Assembly: GCA_013203085.1 (NCBI GenBank)
Contig: JABMQX010000053.1
Coordinates: 1 to 5,298, forward strand
Direction: 5' to 3'
Source of the DNA: a bacterium
GTDB taxonomy: Bacteria > Auribacterota > JABMQX01
Length of the DNA stretch: 5,298 nt
This document shows, piece by piece, positions 1 to 5,298 of the stretch (position 1 is its first letter; every line of letters begins with the position of its first letter). A program made the position numbers and the translations under genes. The notes beneath the pieces are model-generated. The model saw nothing but the letters and a program-made list of their open reading frames with translations, did no database searches and was not told the origin of the DNA.

Positions 1-72
1 CGCCTCATCCGCGACATCAAACACGTCTTCGACCCCAACAACATCCTCAATCCGGGGAAGATACTGCCGTAG
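1..72 (+). CDS. FAD-linked oxidase, GlcD/D-lactate dehydrogenase type (C-terminal fragment)
   Basis: Only the last 23 codons and the TAG stop are inside the window; the gene enters from the left edge. The visible peptide contains IKHVFDPNNILNPGKILP. An Ile-Lys, then Phe-Asp-Pro, then Ile-Leu-Asn-Pro-Gly-Lys ending is the hallmark C-terminus of the FAD-binding oxidoreductases of the glycolate oxidase subunit GlcD, D-lactate dehydrogenase and alkyl-DHAP synthase superfamily. These enzymes oxidise 2-hydroxy acids to 2-keto acids. The exact substrate cannot be told from the tail. The gene converges on the minus-strand block. If it is a glycolate oxidase, its product glyoxylate would be a substrate for the aminotransferase encoded at 1417-2568, but the opposite orientation means that link is only suggestive. 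A very small GCCG/CGGC hairpin sits at the stop codon (72-82), with no T-run behind it. Confidence 0.85.
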   Translation, partial: RLIRDIKHVFDPNNILNPGKILP

Positions 73-98
73 CCGCTGCGGCCTACGCCATCGGTACG

Positions 99-221
99 TC
101 AGTAGAGTCCTCCAGCCCAAGCCCCATCCGCGCCGCGGCAGTAGATGAGGCCCCCCATTTCTGCGATGGTTGTAACGCGAGGCGAACGGAGACCGTGCTC
201 CCGGAAGGAGCGGATCAGCGT
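99..221 (-). other. possible frame-shifted C-terminal continuation of the HEAT-repeat gene
   Basis: Directly after the HEAT gene's last residues (Glu-Thr-Val-Pro), the neighbouring minus-strand frame continues from 221 to a TGA at 99-101 without a stop. It begins Thr-Leu-Ile-Arg-Ser-Phe. Joined to the upstream Val-Pro, this makes VPTLIRSF, which matches the opening helix of the preceding repeats (VPQLIELL, VPGLTKLL). Adding one base in the CCC run (GGG at 222-224 on the plus strand) would fuse the two frames into a protein of 389 residues. The later part of this tail, ending ADGAWAGGLY, does not follow the HEAT pattern clearly. All three minus frames here are fairly open, so chance remains possible. 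Confidence 0.4.
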
Positions 222-238
222 GGGACGGTCTCTTCGCC
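181..238. repeat. imperfect inverted repeat / hairpin around the HEAT gene stop codon
   Basis: Bases 181-186 (GGCGAA) pair with 233-238 (TTCGCC). After a two-base bulge at 187-188, bases 189-196 (GAGACCGT) pair with 225-232 (ACGGTCTC), giving 14 paired positions. Inside the loop a second hairpin is formed by 197-201 (GCTCC) and 207-211 (GGAGC) around a five-base loop. The stop codon of the HEAT gene (215-217) lies in the loop, so in the minus-strand RNA the last codons pair with the region just past the stop. No T-run follows on either strand, so this is not a textbook intrinsic terminator. A role in ending or stabilising transcripts between convergent genes is inference. Confidence 0.6.
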
Positions 239-1267
239 AACGGCACCGATCTTATCCAGAGCCTCCGCCGCGGCACGCCTAACTGTCGAGTATTCATCCT
301 CAAGCAGCTTTGTCAAACCGGGCACCGCTCGTCCGGCTTCCGGACCGATCTTTCCGAGAGCCGTCGCTGCCTCGGCTCGGACGCGGGAAATAGGAAACCC
401 CAGCAATTCGATAAGCTGAGGCACAGCATCCGCGGCTTCCGGGCCAAAATCACCGATGGCGGTTGCTGCCGCGCAACGTACGCTGGGCTTGGCGTCATCC
501 AGGGTTTTTCGCAGCGCCGGGAGCGCGAGTTCGGGATGTCGCCCGATTTTGCCGAGAGAAAGGGCAGCGTGGATTCTAACCAACAGATGCGGATCATGGA
601 GTGAGGCGATGATTTCTGGCAGGAGCGGTTCTGCGAGCGCGCCGCATTCTCCGAGGGCAAAGAGAGCTGTGTACCTGGCTACTGGATTGCTATCGGAGAG
701 CCACTCAGGCAACCCCTCAGGCACCCTGCCGCTTTCGATGCCAATGTCAGCGACGGCTTCACCTATCTGTTGCCAGAACGGGCAGCTACGAGGATGGTTC
801 AGCAGCGATAATAGGTCAGGGACAGCCGCTATCGAGGCCTTGCCGATTTCTCCCAGACAGATGATCGTCCAGTAGGCTTGCCTGTCTTTTCGGCTCTTGA
901 GGAGGGGGCGGAGAGCATTCACCGCAGGAGCAGCGTCGCCTCCCAGAACGCTCAGGGACAAAATAGCCTTCAGACGAACGTCCGGATCGTCCTCCTTAAG
1001 GGCCCCCACCAGAGAAGGCACACCTTCCTTACCTATCTCACGGATTATGTCTTCATGGTCGTCGAGAAAAAGGACACAATGACGTTCAGATGGGCCGCGA
1101 AAAGGCTCGGCGAGGATGGACTGAATGCGCGCCTGGGGAGACGGTTTTTCGAAATCGGAAGGACTGCACGAATGGCGGCGTAACAGCAGGCCCCGAACCC
1201 CACACCCTAAGCTTAAGCCGATGGCCACCAGGAGTGCAGCCTTCACGGCCCGCTTTCCTGCCCGCAT
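215..1267 (-). CDS. HEAT-repeat (PBS-lyase-like) protein with hydrophobic N-terminus
   Basis: 350 residues. About eight helical repeats with a period near 33 residues run from residue 82 to 341. They show the HEAT/PBS-lyase pattern of Val-Pro then Leu, then Asp, then Val-Arg, then Ala-Ala, then Leu-Gly-x-Ile-Gly; clear copies start near residues 82, 148, 214, 247, 281 and 314. Such repeats form protein-binding solenoids, and no catalytic motif is visible. Residues 10-20 are hydrophobic after a basic start (MRAGKRAVK), which suggests a signal or membrane anchor. A Cys at residue 22 sits in SLGC, a poor lipobox. The ATG at 1267 is chosen because AAGAGGAA lies 8 bases upstream and the hydrophobic segment follows; the frame stays open much further upstream but that part is Arg/Ser-rich and unlike a protein. 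The gene follows the aminotransferase after 149 bases, so it may or may not belong to the operon. It stops just as a further repeat would begin (ETVPR, then TGA), which may be a frameshift truncation. The binding partner is unknown. Confidence 0.85.
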   Translation of the reverse strand: MRAGKRAVKAALLVAIGLSLGCGVRGLLLRRHSCSPSDFEKPSPQARIQSILAEPFRGPSERHCVLFLDDHEDIIREIGKEGVPSLVGALKEDDPDVRLKAILSLSVLGGDAAPAVNALRPLLKSRKDRQAYWTIICLGEIGKASIAAVPDLLSLLNHPRSCPFWQQIGEAVADIGIESGRVPEGLPEWLSDSNPVARYTALFALGECGALAEPLLPEIIASLHDPHLLVRIHAALSLGKIGRHPELALPALRKTLDDAKPSVRCAAATAIGDFGPEAADAVPQLIELLGFPISRVRAEAATALGKIGPEAGRAVPGLTKLLEDEYSTVRRAAAEALDKIGAVGEETVPR

Positions 1268-1416
1268 ATCGTTCTTCCTCTTGAGAATTGTTGCTGCGTA
1301 CGGTCCGCTCCCAACTTTGAACTGGCGTTGTTTTAGCACGAGACACGAAGCTTCTCCGTGCGGCCGCAAGCGCCTTGATGAAGTGCCAGACCGCCTTCGG
1401 CGCTCCCGCTCGACAC
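1268..1416. other. gap between aminotransferase and HEAT genes
   Basis: This 149-base stretch holds no convincing gene. On the minus strand it carries the HEAT gene's ribosome binding site (AAGAGGAA at 1275-1282). A weak four-base-pair hairpin (CGCC/GGCG at 1392-1402) lies shortly after the aminotransferase stop, with no T-run. I see no clear -35/-10 pair. It is the largest gap in the minus-strand block and the most likely place for separate transcription of the HEAT gene, but nothing in it proves a promoter or terminator. Confidence 0.5.
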
Positions 1417-2568
1417 TCAGGCAGACGGCCCCCCATGCTCTTGCACAATGACCGAGCGAATGTCGCGCAGAAGAGCTTCCACTTTCTCCTCGCGGCAGGA
1501 ATGTCCCATGAGTCCTATTCGCCACGCTTTTCCCGCAAAATCGCCCAATCCGCCGCCGATTTCCAGGCTGCACTCCGCACGCAATTGCTTCCTGAGCTTC
1601 CCTTCGTCCGCTCCTTCGGGGAGGAAAACCGCGTGGAGCATCGGAAGGCGTTCCTCCGCCTTCTCCACGATGTAGGTGAAACCGAGCGACTCGAGTCCCG
1701 CCTGAAGAGCCGCAGCGTTCTTCCTGTGCCTCTCGAACACAGCGTCGAGACCTTCTTCCAGGATGAGGCGCAGCCCCTCGTGCAGGGCGAAAATCATGTT
1801 CACAGGCGCCGTGTGATGATACTTTCTCGCGCCGCCCTCGTTCCAGTACTCCTCGATCATTGTCAGGTCGAAGTACCAGCTCTGCACCGGTGTCCGCCTG
1901 TTCCTCAACTTGTCCATCGCTCGCTCGTTGAGAGTGATGGGCGAAAGGCCCGGCGGAACGCTCAAGCATTTTTGCGTCCCGCTGTAGGCGGCGTCTATCC
2001 CCCACTCGTCAACCTTCACTTCCGTCCCCCCGAGGGAGGTCACCGCATCAACCAGAAAAAGGGCGTCGTGCTCGTGGGCAAGCTGTCCGATCTCTTTCAT
2101 CTGCGGCTGAAGGGCGCCAGTGGAAGTCTCGGCATGGACTAAGAAAAGCGCCCGGCAATCTCCGCTGGAGAGTGCCTCCTTCACCTGCTCCGGCTCGACC
2201 GTCCTTCCCCACTCAACGTTGATTGCCACAACCTGCCCGCCGAAGCGGGAAACCTCATCCGCAATCCTCCCCCCAAAAACGCCGTTCCTGACGACAGCCA
2301 CCCTATCCCCCGGCTCGACGAGATTAGCCACAAGCGTTTCCATACCGGAGCTACCCGTGCCGGAGATCGGGATGGTCATGCGGTTCTTTGTTCGCAAAAC
2401 CTCTCGCAGCATCTCCTGCGTCTGATCCATCACGCGGAGAAAATCGGGGTCGAGATGGCCGATGGTTTTCGATGACAATGCTTCAAGGACCGAATCGGGC
2501 ACATCGCTCGGTCCCGGCCCGTGCAACCGAACCTGTCCGATCTGGTCGTGGATCGCCTTTCGTTCCAT
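1417..2568 (-). CDS. class V PLP aminotransferase, alanine/serine-glyoxylate (serine-pyruvate) type
   Basis: 383 residues, a normal full length for this family. It moves an amino group, typically between alanine or serine and glyoxylate or pyruvate, using pyridoxal phosphate in the cytoplasm. The N-terminus carries the family's HGPGPSDVP motif (residues 16-24). SGTGSSGMET at 69-78 is the cofactor phosphate-binding loop. HAETSTG (145-151) follows, then DAVTSLGG (174-181), whose Asp174 should bind the pyridine nitrogen. Lys200 in SGTQKCL is the expected Schiff-base lysine. YHHTAPVN (250-257) is typical, and Arg350 in RIGLMGHSC is the expected substrate-carboxylate arginine. The ATG start has a strong TGGAGGAA site 5 bases upstream. 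It lies 21 bases after the aldolase gene and is clearly part of the same operon. A ureidoglycine-glyoxylate or related aminotransferase is possible, since family membership does not fix the amino donor. Its place next to a C4-acid kinase, dehydrogenase and aldolase suggests that the pathway produces or uses an amino acid or glyoxylate; that is inference. Confidence 0.92.
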   Translation of the reverse strand: MERKAIHDQIGQVRLHGPGPSDVPDSVLEALSSKTIGHLDPDFLRVMDQTQEMLREVLRTKNRMTIPISGTGSSGMETLVANLVEPGDRVAVVRNGVFGGRIADEVSRFGGQVVAINVEWGRTVEPEQVKEALSSGDCRALFLVHAETSTGALQPQMKEIGQLAHEHDALFLVDAVTSLGGTEVKVDEWGIDAAYSGTQKCLSVPPGLSPITLNERAMDKLRNRRTPVQSWYFDLTMIEEYWNEGGARKYHHTAPVNMIFALHEGLRLILEEGLDAVFERHRKNAAALQAGLESLGFTYIVEKAEERLPMLHAVFLPEGADEGKLRKQLRAECSLEIGGGLGDFAGKAWRIGLMGHSCREEKVEALLRDIRSVIVQEHGGPSA

Positions 2569-2572
2569 GTCG

Positions 2573-2580
2573 TTCCTCCA
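2573..2580 (-). promoter_or_regulatory. ribosome binding site of the aminotransferase
   Basis: TGGAGGAA, read on the minus strand, lies 4 to 11 bases before the ATG at 2568 and inside the 21-base gap after the aldolase stop. It is a near-perfect Shine-Dalgarno sequence and fixes the start. The short gap leaves no room for a promoter, which supports co-transcription. Confidence 0.85.
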
Positions 2581-2589
2581 AATAGTAGT

Positions 2590-3186
2590 TCAGCGGGTCG
2601 CGATTTTCGTCAAGTAAGCGATGTGGGCGGTTTCTTCGGCGAGGTCCGCTCTTATGTACGCTTCTGTGATGGATGAACCGATGGAGATGATTCCGTGCCG
2701 GGCGAGAAGCAATGTGTGGACACTGTCATCGAGGGTGGGAATGATATTCCTCACGTCCCGCAAAAGCTCGTCCGACCCCGGCATTGACTCCGGCAAAAGA
2801 GGGATTTCTCCGAGCTTTACCTGCGCAGAAACGGTGACCGGTGGAATGGATTCTCCCAGGATCGAAAGGGCGATACAGTACCGGGGGTGAACGTGAAAAA
2901 TCGCTTTCACGTCGGGACGGAGAACGTAAATTGCCGCGTGCATTCTCGATTCCTTCGACGGCTTCAGTCCCTCCGGACCGTTGATCTTCTCACCTTCTGC
3001 GTTGATCGTTATGATGTTTTCCGGCTTGGTATCCCCGAGGGAGAGACCGCTTGCCGTGATGAGAAACTCTTCCGAATCGCCTAAGCGAACGCTGTTATTG
3101 CCTCCAGCCGACGAAGCCAGAATTCGGTTGTACGCCACGACACTGTAATGGGACAAATCTTTCTTCAGTTGTTCGATCTCCGTCAT
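2590..3186 (-). CDS. class II aldolase/adducin family protein, fuculose-phosphate aldolase / OtnC-like decarboxylase
   Basis: 198 residues, close to the usual size of L-fuculose-1-phosphate aldolase relatives. Members use a zinc ion to stabilise an enediolate and either split phosphorylated ketoses or, as in OtnC, decarboxylate 3-oxo-tetronate 4-phosphate to dihydroxyacetone phosphate. Visible landmarks are the Gly-Gly-Asn-Asn-Ser phosphate-loop region (28-32), TASGLSLGD (44-52), Glu79 in SKES as the likely catalytic acid/base, His98 and His100 in HVHP, and His164 in ARHG as the third zinc ligand. All expected metal ligands are present. The ATG at 3186 is preferred over the in-frame GTG at 3195, because that GTG is itself the end of the AAGGAGGTG ribosome binding site. 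The gene starts only 5 bases after the pdxA-like stop, so the two are translationally coupled. In this setting it most likely decarboxylates or cleaves the keto-acid phosphate made by the PdxA-like enzyme. A true aldolase reaction cannot be excluded. Confidence 0.9.
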   Translation of the reverse strand: MTEIEQLKKDLSHYSVVAYNRILASSAGGNNSVRLGDSEEFLITASGLSLGDTKPENIITINAEGEKINGPEGLKPSKESRMHAAIYVLRPDVKAIFHVHPRYCIALSILGESIPPVTVSAQVKLGEIPLLPESMPGSDELLRDVRNIIPTLDDSVHTLLLARHGIISIGSSITEAYIRADLAEETAHIAYLTKIATR

Positions 3187-3191
3187 GCCCT

Positions 3192-4193
3192 TCACCTCCT
3201 TTTCCTTAGCGCGATCTCCGCCGCCACTCTTATCGCCTCGATTAAATTCCTGTGGTCCGCTTTGTTTTTGCCGGCGATGTCGAACGCTGTGCCGTGCCCC
3301 ACAGATGTGCGAATCAGCGGCAGACCCGCCAGCAGCGTCACCGCCGAACCGAAGCCCAGAAGCTTCACAACCATCAGCCCTTGATCGTGAAACATCGCCA
3401 CCGCCAAATCGAATTCTCCCTCTTTCGCCCGGACAAAGACCGTGTCAGCGGGAACCGGACCGACTACGCTCATGCCCCGGACAGTGCATTCTTCCACCGC
3501 CGGGGCGATCTCCTCGATCTCTTCGTCGCCGAACATTCCCCCCTCACCAGCGTGAGGATTGACGGCTGCTACGGCTATCTTCGGCTTCTCAACGCCCAGG
3601 AAAAGAAGGGCTTCCCATGCAAGCTCAACCATCGAGACGATTCGGTCCTTTTTGACTTTCTCAATCGCTTCCCGCAGCGACATGTGCGTCGTCAGAAGCA
3701 TTAGCCGGAGATTGCCCAGAAGGAGAATCATCCCGTACCTTTTAGCCCCGCAAAGCTCGCCGAGGATTTGAGTCTGACCTTCGTACATGTGTCCGGCGGC
3801 ACGCATTGACTCCTTGTTCAGGGGGGCCGACACCATTGCCTCAATCGTCCCCTCGAGGCACATTTTCCCAGCCTCTTTCGTGTAGAGCACCGCCGCCGCC
3901 CCGTTCTTCGCGTCAACAACCCCCATCCGGAGGTTCTCGGCGTCAATGTTGTGATAATCGAGAACATCAATCGCTCCATGCGCGAATCCTGCGTCGGAGA
4001 TGTTCTCAATGGAATGAATTTTGCGGGGAACGCCAGTCAGCTCAACGGCTTGATCCATCACTCGCGCGTCTCCCAAAACGACCGGATTGCACCACTGATA
4101 GACCTCCGGTTCTGCCAGGCATTTTGCGGTAATCTCAGGTCCGATGCCTGCCGCATCTCCCATCGTAATTGCAACTTTCGGCTTGTCCGCCAC
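3192..4193 (-). CDS. pdxA: PdxA/PdxA2-family dehydrogenase (4-phospho-D-threonate / 4-phosphohydroxythreonine 3-dehydrogenase)
   Basis: 333 residues from a GTG start, the usual PdxA length. PdxA oxidises 4-phosphohydroxy-L-threonine in vitamin B6 synthesis. The PdxA2 branch oxidises 4-phospho-D-threonate or -erythronate to a 3-keto acid that decarboxylates to dihydroxyacetone phosphate. Landmarks are the N-terminal ITMGDAAGIGPE (9-20), VSAPLNKE (121-128), the metal-binding His170 in TTHMSLREA, His214 in NPHAGEGG and His269 in FHDQGL, and the closing TSVGHGTAFDIAG (296-308). All three metal ligands are kept. After NPHAGEGG it reads MFGDEE, resembling PdxA2 sequences more than the HMG form of enterobacterial PdxA. 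The frame is open upstream to 4250, but those codons overlap the kinase gene and lie before the family's conserved N-terminus. The GTG at 4193 has GGAGG 10 bases upstream. Lying between a DUF1537 kinase and a class II aldolase points strongly to the PdxA2 catabolic role rather than B6 synthesis. Confidence 0.92.
   Translation of the reverse strand: MADKPKVAITMGDAAGIGPEITAKCLAEPEVYQWCNPVVLGDARVMDQAVELTGVPRKIHSIENISDAGFAHGAIDVLDYHNIDAENLRMGVVDAKNGAAAVLYTKEAGKMCLEGTIEAMVSAPLNKESMRAAGHMYEGQTQILGELCGAKRYGMILLLGNLRLMLLTTHMSLREAIEKVKKDRIVSMVELAWEALLFLGVEKPKIAVAAVNPHAGEGGMFGDEEIEEIAPAVEECTVRGMSVVGPVPADTVFVRAKEGEFDLAVAMFHDQGLMVVKLLGFGSAVTLLAGLPLIRTSVGHGTAFDIAGKNKADHRNLIEAIRVAAEIALRKRR
3193..3201 (-). 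promoter_or_regulatory. ribosome binding site of the aldolase gene, inside the end of the pdxA-like gene
   Basis: AAGGAGGTG on the minus strand is a full Shine-Dalgarno sequence 6 bases before the ATG at 3186. The same bases encode the closing Arg residues and most of the stop codon of the pdxA-like gene, whose TGA is at 3192-3194. This rules out the in-frame GTG at 3195 as the real start and shows tight translational coupling. Confidence 0.85.
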
Positions 4194-4203
4194 TGCGATT
4201 AAA

Positions 4204-4208
4204 CCTCC
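4204..4208 (-). promoter_or_regulatory. ribosome binding site of the pdxA-like gene
   Basis: GGAGG on the minus strand starts one base after the kinase TGA (4210-4212) and lies 10 bases before the GTG at 4193. A second AGGAGG a little upstream, inside the kinase end, precedes an ATG that overlaps the kinase stop. That ATG frame closes after four codons (Met-Thr-Glu-Val), so it is not the pdxA start. Confidence 0.7.
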
Positions 4209-4209
4209 G

Positions 4210-5298
4210 TCATTTCCTCCTGCGAAGAGCCCTGAGGATTCTCGATACAAGGTCGTCCGGGCCTATTGACCCGCCCTTAACGATAACGATCATGTCATCA
4301 TAAGGCCCCCCGACCGCTTTGGATGCTACCACAAGGGGAGCGATTCGTGCATGTAATTTGAGCAGGCGGATGTCGAGAGCCCGGCAAACTGAGTAGGCGG
4401 TTTCTCCACCGGTCAAAACCAGGGCCCCAGGCGGAGCGCTTTCGACGAGCCGCTGAGTGAGTTTTGAAAGGAAAGCGAGAATTGAGCCGCAGAGCTCAGC
4501 ATGAGGTTCTGACGCCTTTCCGCCAACGCGGATTGCAAGGTTTCCTCCGTGAAGGACCACTCTTAGCCAGGTCTCCACAAGTTCTTTCAGGGCCGGCTCG
4601 CGATCCGAACGTTCCCCTATCCGGCTCATTTCGATTTCGACCAATTCAACATCTCCGGATTCCGCAGCGATGTCGAGCTGGCGTTTCGATTGGGGGTGAA
4701 GCGTTCCGCACACGAAAAGTATCGAGCCTCCCGAACTCTCAAGAGAGCGCGGCAGTTCCCCGGCCTGAGGAAGCTGCGAGGCAAGAGCCTGCGCCAATCC
4801 CTGACAGCCGACATAGACGTTGCAGTCAGTGCCCTCCACGAGCGATTTCACCGCGCCACACAGGTCGTTGGCGGATCGAGCATCTACGACAATGAGCTGA
4901 TGGCCCCGGCATTGAAGCCTCATTGCTGCCTCCGCTGCTTTCCCCGCTCGAACATCCGCCAGAGCAACCAAACCAGCTTTTCGGCCGCCTTCTTCCTCTG
5001 CGCGCCTCAGGACGCTCGATTCCGAAACAGGATGTTCCGGATCACTCGCGTAAAAGGTCTCCGCGACGGGAATCCCGCGTATCTGCTGCACGCCGCCGAT
5101 GGTCTCTCGCCCTGCCTCTGGAATCGCAGGCAGGATGAAGGCAAATGACGCGGCCGCGGCGTCCATGACGGCGGCGGTCTCAACGCCAAAGTTGCCGCGG
5201 AGCGCGCTATCCACCTTCTTGAAAATGAGATCGGCGCCGGCGGAAAGAGCTTGCCGCGTCGCCTCAAAGGTCTTGGCGTAGGCCTCCCTCGGCGGCAA
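4210..5298 (-). CDS. DUF1537 four-carbon acid-sugar kinase (N-terminus beyond the window)
   Basis: 362 residues are visible. The frame is still open at the right edge, and the TTG there is most likely an internal Leu; roughly the first 60-80 residues, including the family's N-terminal Asp-Asp-x-Thr-Gly motif, should lie outside. DUF1537 kinases use ATP to phosphorylate C4 acids such as D-threonate, D-erythronate, 3-oxo-tetronates or D-glycerate-like acids; some act on 4-hydroxythreonine. Motifs seen, counted from the edge, are FKKVDSALRGNFGVE (26-40), PAIPEAGRETIGG (58-70) with a following GIPVAETFYASDPEHPVSES, LTGGETA (295-301) in the C-terminal nucleotide-binding domain, and IVKGGSIGPDDLV (339-351). 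The gene ends 16 bases before the pdxA-like start, and kinase-PdxA2 pairing is the classic layout of D-threonate-type catabolic loci. The substrate cannot be read from the motifs. It heads the visible operon; any promoter or regulator would be to the right of the window. Confidence 0.92.
   Translation of the reverse strand: MPPREAYAKTFEATRQALSAGADLIFKKVDSALRGNFGVETAAVMDAAAASFAFILPAIPEAGRETIGGVQQIRGIPVAETFYASDPEHPVSESSVLRRAEEEGGRKAGLVALADVRAGKAAEAAMRLQCRGHQLIVVDARSANDLCGAVKSLVEGTDCNVYVGCQGLAQALASQLPQAGELPRSLESSGGSILFVCGTLHPQSKRQLDIAAESGDVELVEIEMSRIGERSDREPALKELVETWLRVVLHGGNLAIRVGGKASEPHAELCGSILAFLSKLTQRLVESAPPGALVLTGGETAYSVCRALDIRLLKLHARIAPLVVASKAVGGPYDDMIVIVKGGSIGPDDLVSRILRALRRRK

Noticed and set aside
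1392..1402. A small CGCC/GGCG hairpin after the aminotransferase stop as a terminator.
   Set aside because: Only four base pairs and no T-run on the transcript side, so it is too weak to call.
1268..2005. The HEAT reading frame stays open upstream to 2005, overlapping the aminotransferase gene in another frame on the same strand.
   Set aside because: The added stretch is rich in Arg, Ser and Gly with no recognisable domain, overlaps a well-conserved enzyme gene, and a good ribosome binding site plus hydrophobic N-terminus mark the ATG at 1267. Codon bias in GC-rich DNA explains the open frame.
1375..2142. A 255-codon plus-strand open frame opposite the aminotransferase.
   Set aside because: It is antisense to a gene with all expected catalytic motifs, and its translation shows no family signature; it is a shadow of the real frame.
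3185..3704. Overlapping plus-strand frames opposite the pdxA-like gene.
   Set aside because: Their products are Pro/Arg/Ser-rich shadows with no motif, while the minus strand carries a complete PdxA-type protein.
1..5298. CRISPR arrays, tRNA or rRNA genes, insertion sequences and attachment sites.
   Set aside because: No regularly spaced direct repeats, no RNA-gene-like stretch and no transposase or integrase motif were seen in any frame; the window is filled almost completely by ordinary metabolic genes.

Overview
The window reads as chromosomal DNA of a moderately GC-rich bacterium. Lineage cannot be settled from this sequence. Strong GGAGG-type ribosome binding sites, tightly packed genes and a short secreted or anchored HEAT-repeat protein would fit many environmental groups, so no taxon is claimed.

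Layout: nearly everything lies on the minus strand and is read from right to left. It begins with the C-terminal 362 residues of a DUF1537-type four-carbon acid-sugar kinase, cut by the right edge. Next come a PdxA/PdxA2-type 4-phospho-acid dehydrogenase, a small zinc-dependent class II aldolase/decarboxylase, and a class V PLP aminotransferase of the alanine/serine-glyoxylate type. The gaps between these four genes are 16, 5 and 21 bases, so they almost certainly form one operon with coupled translation. After a 149-base gap comes a HEAT-repeat protein with a hydrophobic N-terminus. At the far left, on the plus strand and convergent with this block, are the last 23 codons of a GlcD-type FAD-linked oxidase.

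How the genes may work together: in the known acid-sugar routes, a DUF1537 kinase phosphorylates a C4 acid (D-threonate, D-erythronate or a 3-oxo-tetronate). PdxA2 oxidises the 4-phospho-acid at C3, and the 3-keto acid loses CO2 to give dihydroxyacetone phosphate. OtnC-type class II aldolase homologues catalyse such decarboxylations. The trio here fits that scheme. The aminotransferase, together with the GlcD-like oxidase, suggests a link to glycolate/glyoxylate/glycine or to an amino acid such as 4-hydroxythreonine. That link is inference.

The points most worth a second look are three. The kinase-PdxA-aldolase-aminotransferase gene set is unusual. The HEAT gene ends abruptly at the start of what would be a further repeat, and adding one base would carry the reading frame on with a matching motif. 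A long inverted repeat encloses that same stop codon.
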